64,000 nucleotides of DNA. Origin: Nocardioides sp. Root122 (GTDB taxonomy: Bacteria > Actinomycetota > Actinomycetes > Propionibacteriales > Nocardioidaceae). Within the stretch, counting starts at the first letter, position 1. The number at the start of each line of letters is the position of its first letter. Positions 38,708-46,855 of this stretch are shown here, in pieces. Both the position numbers and the translations under genes were made by a program. The notes below the pieces were generated by a model. It was not told the origin of the DNA. It saw only the letters and a program-made list of their open reading frames with translations, and made no database searches. The stretch covers positions 67,934 through 131,933 of the forward strand of contig NZ_LMDE01000013.1 in NCBI RefSeq assembly GCF_001425025.1. Reading direction: 5' to 3'.

Positions 38708-39082
38708 TCATCCCAGGACCGCGACGGACGCGGCGTACGCCCCGGCGCACACGCCGAGCCCGACCGCGAGGCTCGCCCCGGCGTTGGCGAGCGCGGTCGA
38801 CCACGACCCCTGCTCGATGAGCCGGATGGTCTCGAACCCGAACGTGGAGAAGGTGGTGAACGCACCGCAGAGTCCCGTGCCGACCAACGCCAGGACCCAC
38901 GCAGGGGGCGCCAGCGCCACCGCGGCGCCTGCGGTGACGCCCAGCACGAGCGACCCCAGGATGTTGACCGTGAACGTGCCCCAGGGGAAGACGCTGTCGT
39001 GGCGGGCCTGGACGAGGAGGTCGGTCAGGTAGCGCAGCGGGGCACCCACCGCCCCTCCGACGATGACCATCAGGACGGTCAC
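38708..39082 (-). CDS. crcB: Fluoride channel subunit CrcB/FluC (second subunit)
   Basis: A 124-residue protein with four membrane helices, of the Fluc family that exports fluoride as a dual-topology dimer. Conserved points are GGAVGAPLRY, FTVNILGSLVLG with the pore asparagine, and GAFTTFSTFGFE with the phenylalanine box. GTG 39082 overlaps the DUF190 stop by four bases. As a second crcB lies upstream, the channel is likely a heterodimer, a common form in Gram-positives. Confidence 0.93.
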   Translation of the reverse strand: MTVLMVIVGGAVGAPLRYLTDLLVQARHDSVFPWGTFTVNILGSLVLGVTAGAAVALAPPAWVLALVGTGLCGAFTTFSTFGFETIRLIEQGSWSTALANAGASLAVGLGVCAGAYAASVAVLG

Positions 39083-39402
39083 CGGTGCACGACCTCCACC
39101 GGCTCGATGATCACGAGTCCTTCGATGGCCAGGTCGTCGAGCTCGGGGAGGAAGGCGCGCACCTTGTCCTCGGCGTCGACCACGACGACGAGCACCGGGA
39201 GCTCCTCGCTCAGCGAGAGCAGCCTGGCAGTGTGGACGTGGTGGGACCTGCCGAAGCCCTCGATGCCGCGGAAGGCGCTGGCACCGGCGAGCCCGGCCCG
39301 GTGTGCGCGGTGCACGATCTCGGTGTAGACCGGGCGGCCGTGGAACTGGTCGGACTCCCCGACGATGATCGTGAGCCGGGCAGCGCGGGTGTCGGTGTCC
39401 AT
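39079..39402 (-). CDS. DUF190 family protein (fluoride operon)
   Basis: A 107-residue protein (108 if GTG 39405 is used) of the DUF190 family: ARLTIIVGESDQFHGRPVYTEIVHRAHRAGLAGASAFRGIEGFG, then HHVHTARLLSLSEELPVLVVVVD. The fold is PII/CutA-like and these proteins are often encoded with crcB. It lies between two crcB genes, overlapping both, so it is probably made in proportion to the channel and may gate it. Binding of fluoride or nucleotide has not been shown as far as I know. Confidence 0.88.
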   Translation of the reverse strand: MDTDTRAARLTIIVGESDQFHGRPVYTEIVHRAHRAGLAGASAFRGIEGFGRSHHVHTARLLSLSEELPVLVVVVDAEDKVRAFLPELDDLAIEGLVIIEPVEVVHR

Positions 39403-39941
39403 CACGTGTCCTCCTGGTCGGTCGGCAGCGCGTCGGGCTGCTCATGGTGGGTGGAGCGACGACGCCGTCGCGCGCCCGCCACCGTCGCGCGGGCGCCGAC
39501 GATGCCGAGCCAGACGGCGAGGAGCCCGACGAGCAGGGTGCCGGCGAGGTAGGCGAAGGCGGTGACCTCGTGACCCGCGGCGAGCAGCCCGCGCGCGTCG
39601 AGCATGTAGGTCGAGAACGTGGTGTAGCCACCGAGGACACCCACGCCCAGGAACGGGCGGAGGTAGCGGTGCGGGGGCCACACGTCGAGGACGAGCACCA
39701 TCAGCGCACCGAGGGCGAACGCACCGGTGCAGTTCTCGACGAACGTCGACCAGGGGAATCCGTGGGAGTCCGCCGGGAGCGCCTCCCCCACGGCCCACCG
39801 CGCCACGCTGCCCAACGCACCGCCCGCAGCGATCACCGCGAGCACGTCAGCGTGGGAACGGAGCACCCCTGGCCCGTCGACGTCGGGGTCGATCGGGAGG
39901 CCAGCGATCGTGGCGTCCTCGAGTGACTCGTGCTCGGGCAT
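39402..39941 (-). CDS. crcB: Fluoride channel subunit CrcB/FluC (first subunit)
   Basis: A 179-residue Fluc protein with a 30-residue N-terminal extension, four membrane helices and a basic C-terminal tail. Conserved points are GGALGSVARW, PWSTFVENCTGAFALG with the pore asparagine, and GGYTTFSTY, where the last residue of the phenylalanine box is Tyr. It is first in the crcB-DUF190-crcB operon. ATG 39941 has a strong AGGAGG site that takes part in a hairpin of the fluoride riboswitch candidate. Confidence 0.93.
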   Translation of the reverse strand: MPEHESLEDATIAGLPIDPDVDGPGVLRSHADVLAVIAAGGALGSVARWAVGEALPADSHGFPWSTFVENCTGAFALGALMVLVLDVWPPHRYLRPFLGVGVLGGYTTFSTYMLDARGLLAAGHEVTAFAYLAGTLLVGLLAVWLGIVGARATVAGARRRRRSTHHEQPDALPTDQEDT

Positions 39942-39944
39942 GGT

Positions 39945-40010
39945 CCTCCTACCTCGTCAGGTAGGGACTGTTGGTGGCCGTTGCCACGGTTGTCGGCGAG
40001 CCCCACCGCC
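39945..40010 (-). ncRNA. Probable fluoride riboswitch with Shine-Dalgarno-sequestering hairpin
   Basis: On the minus strand the leader shows: P1 GGCG/CGCC (40007-40010 with 39995-39998); a loop GGGGCU that can pair with AGUCCC (39999-40004 with 39964-39969), the pseudoknot of fluoride aptamers; a P2 hairpin GTGGC/GCCAC with loop AACG (39974-39987); and CCUAC at the aptamer end. CCUACC (39960-39965) can instead pair with GGUAGG (39948-39953), which overlaps the AGGAGG ribosome site. Fluoride should favour the aptamer and free the site. The usual GAU and UGAU bases appear as GGU and CAAC, so this is a variant or imperfect match. Confidence 0.65.
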
Positions 40011-40109
40011 TTCGTGTGGACCCGATGCTACCCAGTCGCGAGGACCGCTCAGGCGGCCGCCCTCCGCGCCGATGGGACACCCGACCCCCACCCCGCTTGG
40101 AGCTCCCCC

Positions 40110-41696
40110 ATGTCCTTCCTGCGCAACAGCCGCATCAGCACACGCCTGCTCGCCCTGGTCCTGATCACCGTCGTCGGGATCATCGCCGTGGTCGGCATGG
40201 CGGTGCTCAAGGTGCGGTCCGAGATCACCACCGAGCGCCACGCCGGCACCAAGGCGGTCGTCGAGACCGCCCTCGGCGTCATCGAGAGCTACGGCGCCCG
40301 GGCGGACAGCGGCGAGCTCACCGAGCGCCAGGCCCAGCAGCAGGCCGTCGAGGTCCTGCGCGGCCTGCGCTACTCCGGCGAGGAGTACTTCTGGGTCAAC
40401 GACATGGGCCCGACGATGGTCATGCACCCGATCAAGCCCGAGCTCGACGGCACCGACCTCAGCGGCAACGAGGACCCCGACGGCAAGAAGCTGTTCGTCG
40501 AGATGGTCGACACCGTGAAGCAGTCCGGCAGCGGGTTCGTCGAGTACCAGTGGCCCAAGCCGGGTGAGGAGGACCCGCAGCCGAAGGTCTCCTACGTCGC
40601 CGGCTACGAGCCGTGGGGGTGGATCGTCGGATCGGGCGTCTACGTCGACGACATCAGCTCCGCCGCCCTGCACGCCGGCCTCACGCTCGCCGCGCAGGCA
40701 GCCGTCGTCCTGCTGGTGATCGCCGGCCTGTCGCTCGTCGTCTCGCGCAGCATCACCCGACCGCTGCGTGACGCGGTGGCGTCCCTGCGGGACGGCGACC
40801 TGTCGGCACGCCTCGACGAGGGCGCGGGCCGGACCGAGCTGGACCAGCTCAACGGCGCGGTCAACGCGGTCACCGAGCGGATCGCCGGCGTGATCGACGG
40901 CGTGGTCGGGACCGCCGAGCAGCTGCACTCGGCCGCCGGCCAGCTCACGGCGGGCAGCCGCGAGATCGAGCAGGCGGCCCAGGACACGACGGTGCGCGCC
41001 GGGCAGGTCGCCGCGGCGGCCGGCGGCGTGAGCAGCGGCATCGACACCGTCTCCGCCGCTGCGGAGGAGATGGGTGCCTCGATCCGGGAGATCTCGCAGA
41101 ACGCCCACCAAGCCGCGGAGGTCGCCGCCCTGGCGGTGTCCTCCGCCGAGGCGACCAACCGCACCATCGGCCAGCTCGGCGACTCCACGGCGCAGATCGG
41201 CAGCGTCGTCAAGGTCATCACCAGCATCGCCGAGCAGACGAACCTGCTGGCGCTCAACGCCACCATCGAGGCGGCACGGGCCGGCGACGCCGGGCGCGGC
41301 TTCGCCGTCGTCGCCGGGGAGGTCAAGGACCTCGCACAGGAGACGGCGCGGGCCACCGAGGACATCGCCGGCAAGGTCGAGGCGATGCAGACTGACGCCT
41401 CGCACGCGGTGGCGGCGATCGCCGAGATCTCCGAGGTGATCGCGCGGATCAGCGACTACCAGACCGCCATCGCCGGTGCCGTCGAGGAGCAGACCGCGAC
41501 CACCAACGAGATGACGCGCTCGGTCGCCACGACGGCCGAGAGCGGCCGCTCGATCGCGAGCACCATCCAGGAGGTGGCCACCGTGACCGAGCAGACCACC
41601 ACCGACCTGCAGCAGGTCACGACCGCGGCCAGCGACCTCGAGCGGATGTCGGAGGAGCTGCAGCTCGCGGTGTCGGCCTTCCGGTCAGAGCTCTGA
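40110..41696 (+). CDS. Methyl-accepting chemotaxis protein with single Cache sensor
   Basis: A 528-residue chemoreceptor-like protein: membrane helix at about 13-33, an extracytoplasmic single-Cache (sCache_2) domain to about residue 185 (YSGEEYFWVNDMGPTMVMHP, WGWIVGSGVYVDD), a second helix at about 190-212, HAMP (SITRPLRDAVASLRDGDLSARL) and the signalling tip IAEQTNLLALNATIEAARAGDAGRGFAVVAGEVKDLA. Cache domains of this kind often sense small organic acids. No other chemotaxis or flagellar gene is in the window. ATG 40110 is preceded by GGAG; its end overlaps the convergent acyl-CoA dehydrogenase gene by 12 bp. Confidence 0.92.
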   Translation: MSFLRNSRISTRLLALVLITVVGIIAVVGMAVLKVRSEITTERHAGTKAVVETALGVIESYGARADSGELTERQAQQQAVEVLRGLRYSGEEYFWVNDMGPTMVMHPIKPELDGTDLSGNEDPDGKKLFVEMVDTVKQSGSGFVEYQWPKPGEEDPQPKVSYVAGYEPWGWIVGSGVYVDDISSAALHAGLTLAAQAAVVLLVIAGLSLVVSRSITRPLRDAVASLRDGDLSARLDEGAGRTELDQLNGAVNAVTERIAGVIDGVVGTAEQLHSAAGQLTAGSREIEQAAQDTTVRAGQVAAAAGGVSSGIDTVSAAAEEMGASIREISQNAHQAAEVAALAVSSAEATNRTIGQLGDSTAQIGSVVKVITSIAEQTNLLALNATIEAARAGDAGRGFAVVAGEVKDLAQETARATEDIAGKVEAMQTDASHAVAAIAEISEVIARISDYQTAIAGAVEEQTATTNEMTRSVATTAESGRSIASTIQEVATVTEQTTTDLQQVTTAASDLERMSEELQLAVSAFRSEL

Positions 41697-42857
41697 CTGG
41701 ACCCCGGCGAGGAGCTGGCGCGCCATCACGATGCGCTGGACCTGGTTGGTGCCCTCGTAGATCTGGGTGATCTTGGCGTCGCGCATCATCCGCTCGACCG
41801 GGTAGTCGCGGGTGTAGCCGTATCCACCGAGGACCTGCACGGCATTGACCGTGACCTCCATCGCGACGTCGGAGGCGAAGCACTTCGCGGCCGCGCCGAA
41901 GAAGGTCAGGTCGTCGTCGCCGCGCTCGGAGCGGCCGGCCGCGGCGTAGGTCATCTGGCGCGCCGCCTCGACCTTCATGCCCATGTCGGCGAGCAGGAAC
42001 TGCAGGCCCTGGAAGTCGGCGATCGACTTGCCGAACTGCTGGCGCTCCTTGGCGTAGCCCAGCGCGTAGTCGAGGGCGCCCTGCGCGACGCCGACGGCCT
42101 GGGCGGCGATGGTGACGCGGGTGTGGTCGAGCGTCTTCATGGCCGTCGCGAAGCCGGTGCCCTCCTCGCCGATCATCCGGTCGGCGGGGACCCGCACCTT
42201 GTCGAAGTAGACCTCGCGGGTCGGCGAGCCCTTGATGCCGAGCTTCTTCTCCGGGGCGCCGAAGGAGACGCCCGCGTCGGACTTCTCGACGACGAAGGCC
42301 GAGATGCCGCCGCGGGTCTTCTTCTCGGTGTCGGTGACCGCCATGACGGTGTAGAACTCCGACTCCCCCGCGTTGGTGATCCAGCGCTTCACGCCGTCGA
42401 TCACCCACTCGTCGCCGTCGCGGACCGCGCGGGTCTTCATGCCACCGGCGTCCGAGCCGGCGTCGGGCTCGGAGAGGCAGTAGGAGAAGCCGCCCTCACC
42501 GCGAGCCAGCGCACCGAGGTACTTCTGCTTGAGCTCCTCGGAGCCGGCGATCTGCACCGGGAGGGAGCCGAGCTTGTTCACCGCCGGGATGAGCGAGGAC
42601 GAGACGCACGCCCGGGCGACCTCCTCGATGACCAGCACGGTCGCGAGGGCGTCGGCACCGGCACCGCCGTACTGCTCGGGCACGTGCGGGGCGTGGAAGT
42701 CCGAGGCGAGCAGGGCCGCGGCCGCCTCGTGGGGGTAGCGAGCCTCCTCGTCGACCGCGGCGGCGTGGGGCGCGATCTTCGCGTCGGCGACCGCCCGGAC
42801 CGCCTCGCGGATGGCCTGGTGCTCCTCGGACAGGGCGTAGAGGGGGAACTCGCTCAT
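41685..42857 (-). CDS. Acyl-CoA dehydrogenase
   Basis: A 390-residue flavoprotein oxidising acyl-CoA to enoyl-CoA in beta-oxidation or amino-acid breakdown. Motifs: FSYCLSEPDAGSDAGGMKT, RWITNAGESEFYTVMAVT (FAD/substrate regions), RQQFGKSIADFQGLQFLLADM and QVLGGYGYTRDYPVERMMRDAKITQIYEGTNQVQR with the glutamate typical of the catalytic base near IYEGT. Short- or medium-chain substrate range is likely. ATG 42857 has TAGGAT seven bases before it. A terminator-like hairpin separates it from the upstream secreted-protein gene. Confidence 0.93.
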   Translation of the reverse strand: MSEFPLYALSEEHQAIREAVRAVADAKIAPHAAAVDEEARYPHEAAAALLASDFHAPHVPEQYGGAGADALATVLVIEEVARACVSSSLIPAVNKLGSLPVQIAGSEELKQKYLGALARGEGGFSYCLSEPDAGSDAGGMKTRAVRDGDEWVIDGVKRWITNAGESEFYTVMAVTDTEKKTRGGISAFVVEKSDAGVSFGAPEKKLGIKGSPTREVYFDKVRVPADRMIGEEGTGFATAMKTLDHTRVTIAAQAVGVAQGALDYALGYAKERQQFGKSIADFQGLQFLLADMGMKVEAARQMTYAAAGRSERGDDDLTFFGAAAKCFASDVAMEVTVNAVQVLGGYGYTRDYPVERMMRDAKITQIYEGTNQVQRIVMARQLLAGVQSEL

Positions 42858-42864
42858 GGGTCAG

Positions 42865-42870
42865 ATCCTA
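42865..42870 (-). promoter_or_regulatory. Leaderless -10 box (TAGGAT) for the acyl-CoA dehydrogenase
   Basis: Minus-strand TAGGAT, seven bases, then ATG 42857. Confidence 0.5.
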
Positions 42871-42931
42871 GGACGTCCATGCATTTCGCAGCAGGCTGCG
42901 ACGGTGTGGTGCTGACCACTCGGGGACGACA

Positions 42932-42965
42932 ACGCCCGGCCGGTGCCGAGGCACCGACCGGGCGT
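42932..42965 (-). terminator. GC-rich terminator hairpin
   Basis: A 16-bp inverted repeat with one mismatch (ACGCCCGG...GGTGCC against its complement) lies 20 bases past the stop of the secreted Ig-like protein gene on the minus strand. The following bases (TTGTCGTCC) are only weakly T-rich, as is usual in high-GC actinobacteria. Confidence 0.6.
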
Positions 42966-42984
42966 GAGGGCCGTGGGTCGCGGG

Positions 42985-43845
42985 TCAGCGGACCCGGATC
43001 ACGACCTTGTCCTTCGACTTCTCGGTGAAGTCGTCACCCGGGTAGAGCACCTTGACCTTGGTCTTGCCGGCCGGCAGCGCCTTCTTGAGGGCGATCTTGG
43101 CCTTGCCCTTGGCGTTGAGCACGCCCTTGCCGACGGTCTTCTTGCCGAGCATCACCGTGACCGTGCCGGTCGGGACCTCGTTGTCGGCGTCCACGACGAC
43201 CTTGAGCTTCGTCTTCTTGCCCAGCGGCGTGACCTTCTTGGCGGGGGTCGCCTCGGTCGTCGACGCGTTCTTGTCGATCGTCACCGATCCGACGGCCGTG
43301 GGTGCGGCAGCGTTGGTGCACGCGAACTCGGCGTTGGCTCCGTTGCCCAGGGTGGCGACCAACGTGTAGGTCGCCGGGGCGTTCACGGCGTAGGTGCCGG
43401 CGGCCGGCGTGCTGAACGCGGCGTTCTTGCCGTTGACGTCCGCCGTCGAGGTGCCGTTGCCGTTGTCGACGAACGCCGCCGGTGCGACCGTGAGCGACCC
43501 GGCGCCCACGGTGCCCTCGCCGAGCGTCAGCTGGAAGGACGTCATGTCGACCTTGGTCACGCCGAACTGGGTGAAGAGCGCCTTGGCCTGGTTGGGGATG
43601 GTGACCTTGTTCTTCACGTCGAGCAGGTCGGCCGGGACGTCGAAGCCCGCCGGCGCGGTGGGCGGCAGCGTCACGTCGGTGACGACGTTGACCGGGATCG
43701 TGCCCGCCACTGCGTTGACGCAGCTGTAGTTGTTGGTCGCGACTCCGGCCGTCGCGGCCGGTGCGGTCAGGGCGACGAGCGCACCGGCGGTCAGCGCGCT
43801 GGTAGCAGCAACGGCGCCGAGGCGCCGGGATGCGGTGTGGAGCAT
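42985..43845 (-). CDS. Secreted protein with C-terminal Ig-like domain, function unknown
   Basis: A 286-residue exported protein: signal peptide to about residue 33 (ALTAPAATAG), an N-terminal domain of about 150 residues starting NNYSCVNAVAGTIPVNVVTDVTLPPTAPAG (fits the dehydratase-like or Ig-like secreted repeats of actinobacteria), and a C-terminal Ig-like domain rich in Lys (KKVTPLGKKTKLKVVVDADNEVPTGTVTVMLGKK to VLYPGDDF). The two cysteines of the first domain may pair. ATG 43845 gives a normal signal peptide; the longer frame is rejected. It probably sits at the cell surface. Confidence 0.7.
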   Translation of the reverse strand: MLHTASRRLGAVAATSALTAGALVALTAPAATAGVATNNYSCVNAVAGTIPVNVVTDVTLPPTAPAGFDVPADLLDVKNKVTIPNQAKALFTQFGVTKVDMTSFQLTLGEGTVGAGSLTVAPAAFVDNGNGTSTADVNGKNAAFSTPAAGTYAVNAPATYTLVATLGNGANAEFACTNAAAPTAVGSVTIDKNASTTEATPAKKVTPLGKKTKLKVVVDADNEVPTGTVTVMLGKKTVGKGVLNAKGKAKIALKKALPAGKTKVKVLYPGDDFTEKSKDKVVIRVR

Positions 43846-43988
43846 GGGTGGTGTTCCCCCTCGTGGTGGTGGTGTGACGAGGGTCATCCCACCACAAGGA
43901 TCACGTCTGACCCGGCATCACCACGCGTTTCACTACCCGCCAGTAGCCACGGGTTCGCACCGGCAGGCCCGACGTGGGCCCGGACGGC

Positions 43989-43994
43989 TACCGT
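43989..43994 (+). promoter_or_regulatory. Leaderless -10 box (TACCGT) for the CoA-binding protein
   Basis: TACCGT, six bases, then ATG 44001. Confidence 0.5.
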
Positions 43995-44000
43995 GGCGCC

Positions 44001-44432
44001 ATGAGCACCGCCTGGCAGGACCCCACGACGATCGACCGGATGCTCGACGACGCCGAGACCTGGGCCGTGGTCGGGCTGGGCGACCACCCCGAGCGGACGG
44101 CGTACTCGATCGCCGCTCTCCTGCAGGAGCGCGGCAAGCGGGTCGTCCCGATCCACCCGATGTTCGCCGACCCCGACGCCCCCACCGTCCTCGGCGAGCA
44201 GGGCTACGCCACCCTCGCCGACGTGCCGTTCCCCGTCGACGTGGTCGACGTCTTCCGCCGCTCCGAGGCGGCCGGGCAGTTCGCCGACGAGGCCGTCGCG
44301 ATCGGTGCCGGCGGCGTGTGGTTCCAGCTCGGCGTCATCGACGAGGACGCCTTCGCGCGCACGACCGCCGCGGGGGTGCCGATGGTGATGGACACCTGCC
44401 CGGCGATCGAGTGGCGCAAGCGCAGCCGCTAG
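44001..44432 (+). CDS. CoA-binding protein (YccU-like Rossmann fold)
   Basis: A 143-residue single-domain protein of the CoA-binding type: WAVVGLGDHPERTAYSIAALLQERGKRVVPIHPMF, GYATLADVPFPVDVVDVFRRSEAAGQFADEAVAIGAGGVWFQLGVID and VMDTCPAIEWR. It resembles the CoA-binding domain of succinyl-CoA synthetase, standing alone; the role may be CoA storage or redox protection. ATG 44001 was chosen by the leaderless -10 box. It shares its stop tetranucleotide CTAG with the convergent gdhA gene. Confidence 0.88.
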   Translation: MSTAWQDPTTIDRMLDDAETWAVVGLGDHPERTAYSIAALLQERGKRVVPIHPMFADPDAPTVLGEQGYATLADVPFPVDVVDVFRRSEAAGQFADEAVAIGAGGVWFQLGVIDEDAFARTTAAGVPMVMDTCPAIEWRKRSR

Positions 44433-45775
44433 ACGACACCCATGGCCAGCATCGCGTCCGCCACCTGGATGAAGCCCGCCACGTTGGCACCCATGACGTA
44501 GTCGCCCGGCCGCCCGTAGTCGTCGGCCGCCTCGGCACAGCGCCGGTGGATGCCCGCCATGATCTCGGCCAGCCTGGCCTCGGTGTACTCGTGGCTCCAC
44601 GAGTCGCGCGAGGCGTTCTGCTGCATCTCCAGCGCGCTGGTGGCGACCCCGCCGGCGTTGGCCGCCTTGCCCGGCGCGAAGAGCACACCGGCGTCGGTGA
44701 AGGTGGTGACGCCCGCGGGCGTGGTGGGCATGTTGGCGCCCTCGGCGACGGCGATGCACCCGTGCTTGACCAGGCTCACCGCCGCCGACTCGTCGAGCTC
44801 GTTCTCGGTGGCGCAGGGCAGGGCCACGTCGCAGGGCACGTCCCAGATCGACCCGCCGGCGACGTACGACGCACCGGGCCGACGCTCGGCGTACTCGCTG
44901 ATCCGGGCGCGCTCGACCTCCTTGAGCGTCTTGAGGAGCTCGACGTCGAGCCCGGCGTCGTCGACGACGTAGCCACCGGAGTCCGAGCACGCCACGACGG
45001 TCCCGCCGAGCTCGTGGACCTTCTCGACCGCGTAGATCGCGACGTTGCCGGACCCGGAGACCACGACTCGCTTGCCGTCGAGGGAGTCGCCGCGCTCGCG
45101 CAGCATCTCCTGGACGAAGAAGACGGTGCCGAAGCCGGTGGCCTCCTTGCGGACCGCGGAGCCACCCCAGCCGAGGCCCTTGCCGGTGAGCACGCCGGAC
45201 TCGTAGCGGTTGGTGATCCGCTTGTACTGGCCGAACAGGTAGCCGATCTCGCGTCCGCCGACGCCGATGTCGCCGGCCGGGACGTCGGTGTACTCGCCGA
45301 TGTGGCGGTAGAGCTCGGTCATGAACGACTGGCAGAAGCGCATGACCTCACCGTCGGAGCGGCCCTTGGGGTCGAAGTCGGAGCCGCCCTTCCCGCCACC
45401 GATGGGCAGGCCGGTCAGGGCGTTCTTGAAGACCTGCTCGAAGCCCAGGAACTTCACGATCCCGAGGTAGACGCTGGGGTGGAAGCGCAGACCGCCCTTG
45501 TAGGGACCGAGCGCGGAGTTGAACTCGACGCGGAAGCCGCGGTGGATCTCCACCCTGCCGGAGTCGTCGACCCACGGCACGCGGAAGATGATCTGCCGCT
45601 CCGGCTCGCAGATCCGCTCGATCACCCGCGCGTCGGCGTAGTCGGGGTGCCGGGCGACCACCGGCCCGAGGCTGTCGAGGACCTCGCGGGCAGCCTGGTG
45701 GAACTCGTGCTCGCCGGGGTTGCGCTGGACGACGAGGTCGTAGATCGAGTGCAGTCGGACGTCATCGGTGCTCAC
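44429..45775 (-). CDS. gdhA: NADP-specific glutamate dehydrogenase
   Basis: A 448-residue hexameric-type enzyme making glutamate from 2-oxoglutarate, ammonia and NADPH. Catalytic blocks are FRVEFNSALGPYKGGLRFHPSV, LTGLPIGGGKGGSDFDPKGRSDGEVMRFCQ, PAGDIGVGGREIGYLFGQYKR and the nucleotide-binding VVSGSGNVAIYAVEKVHELGG. Length and the GRSDGEV motif match GdhA of the small NADP type. GTG 45775 is supported by TAGGGT six bases before it. It converges on the CoA-binding protein with overlapping stop codons. Confidence 0.95.
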   Translation of the reverse strand: MSTDDVRLHSIYDLVVQRNPGEHEFHQAAREVLDSLGPVVARHPDYADARVIERICEPERQIIFRVPWVDDSGRVEIHRGFRVEFNSALGPYKGGLRFHPSVYLGIVKFLGFEQVFKNALTGLPIGGGKGGSDFDPKGRSDGEVMRFCQSFMTELYRHIGEYTDVPAGDIGVGGREIGYLFGQYKRITNRYESGVLTGKGLGWGGSAVRKEATGFGTVFFVQEMLRERGDSLDGKRVVVSGSGNVAIYAVEKVHELGGTVVACSDSGGYVVDDAGLDVELLKTLKEVERARISEYAERRPGASYVAGGSIWDVPCDVALPCATENELDESAAVSLVKHGCIAVAEGANMPTTPAGVTTFTDAGVLFAPGKAANAGGVATSALEMQQNASRDSWSHEYTEARLAEIMAGIHRRCAEAADDYGRPGDYVMGANVAGFIQVADAMLAMGVV

Positions 45776-45781
45776 GAGCGA

Positions 45782-45787
45782 ACCCTA
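45782..45787 (-). promoter_or_regulatory. Leaderless -10 box (TAGGGT) for gdhA
   Basis: Minus-strand TAGGGT, six bases, then GTG 45775. Confidence 0.5.
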
Positions 45788-45840
45788 GGCACATCCGACC
45801 CGCTCGACGCACCCGCGTCCGAGCGCTGGCACGGGATCGC

Positions 45841-46824
45841 CTAGACCTCGACGGTCCCCTCGCCGATCTCGATGCCGAGCTGGTCGAGGCACTCGGCAAG
45901 CACCCACTGCACGTCCAGGGTGTCGTCGAGGGGCATCGTCGGGCTCTCGGTGAGCCCCTCGGCCAGGCAGCGCTGGACCTCGACGGCCTGGTGGGAGTAG
46001 CCGGTGCCCGTGGCTGGCAGCTCGAGCTCCTCGGGGTCGCCTCCGCTGCGGCGTACGACGAGCCGCTGGGCGTGGTGGAACGGCGGGACCAGCTCGACCG
46101 AGCCCTCCGTGCCCACGACCACCGCCCGGCCGGGTGTCTGCGCCGCCAGGGTGCACACGAGTGCCGCGGCGCGACCGTCGTCGTGGGCGAGGTGGATGGC
46201 GGCGGACCGGTCGGCCCCGTTCGGGTACGTCGTCCCGGTGATCGTCACGCGGTCGGGCCGGCCGAGGACGTGCTGGGCCAGCGAGATCGGGTAGACACCG
46301 AGGTCGAGCACGGACCCGCCACCCAGGGACAGGTCGAACAGCCGGCTGGACGGGTCGTAGACGCGCTCGGCGCCGAAGTCGGCCTGCACCAGCAGCGGCT
46401 CGCCGATCTCACCGGCGTCGATGAGCTCCTTGGCGCGCACCACGGCGGGCTGGAAGCGGGTCCACATCGCCTCCATGCAGAAGAGCCCGGCCGCGCGGGC
46501 CGCGTCGACGACCTCCCGGGCGCCGGCGAGGGTGGCCGTGAACGCCTTCTCGACCAGGACCGGGACGCCGGCCTCGATCGCCGCGAGGGCGAGGGCGTGG
46601 TGCTGCGGGTGCGGGGTCGCGATGTAGACCACGTCGAGGTCGGCCGCGAGCAGCTCGCGATAGGTGCCCGATCCGGTGGCGGAGAACCTCCCGGCGAACT
46701 CCGCGGCCCGCTCGGGCGTGCGGCTGCCGACGAAGGCGAGCTCGGCGTCCGGCACGAGCGCGAGGTCGGTGGCGAAGGCGGCGGCCATGCCACCCGTGGC
46801 GGCGATGCCCCAGCGTGTCGTCAT
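45841..46824 (-). CDS. Gfo/Idh/MocA family oxidoreductase
   Basis: A 327-residue NAD(P)-dependent oxidoreductase. N-terminal Rossmann part WGIAATGGMAAAFATDLALVP with SRTPERAAEFAGRF, the VYIATPHPQHHALALAAIEAGVPVLVEKAFTA motif (lysine of the family EKP, here EKA), and a C-terminal substrate domain with GGGSVLDLGVYPISLAQHVLG. These enzymes act on sugars, inositols or dihydrodiols (dimeric dihydrodiol dehydrogenase type). TAGGGT six bases before ATG 46824 favours this start over 46830. It is followed downstream by gdhA, 65 bp away. Confidence 0.88.
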   Translation of the reverse strand: MTTRWGIAATGGMAAAFATDLALVPDAELAFVGSRTPERAAEFAGRFSATGSGTYRELLAADLDVVYIATPHPQHHALALAAIEAGVPVLVEKAFTATLAGAREVVDAARAAGLFCMEAMWTRFQPAVVRAKELIDAGEIGEPLLVQADFGAERVYDPSSRLFDLSLGGGSVLDLGVYPISLAQHVLGRPDRVTITGTTYPNGADRSAAIHLAHDDGRAAALVCTLAAQTPGRAVVVGTEGSVELVPPFHHAQRLVVRRSGGDPEELELPATGTGYSHQAVEVQRCLAEGLTESPTMPLDDTLDVQWVLAECLDQLGIEIGEGTVEV

Positions 46825-46830
46825 GGGCAC

Positions 46831-46836
46831 ACCCTA
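46831..46836 (-). promoter_or_regulatory. Leaderless -10 box (TAGGGT) for the Gfo/Idh/MocA gene
   Basis: Minus-strand TAGGGT, six bases, then ATG 46824, which decides between two in-frame starts. Confidence 0.5.
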
Positions 46837-46855
46837 GGGACCGGCACCGCCGCGA

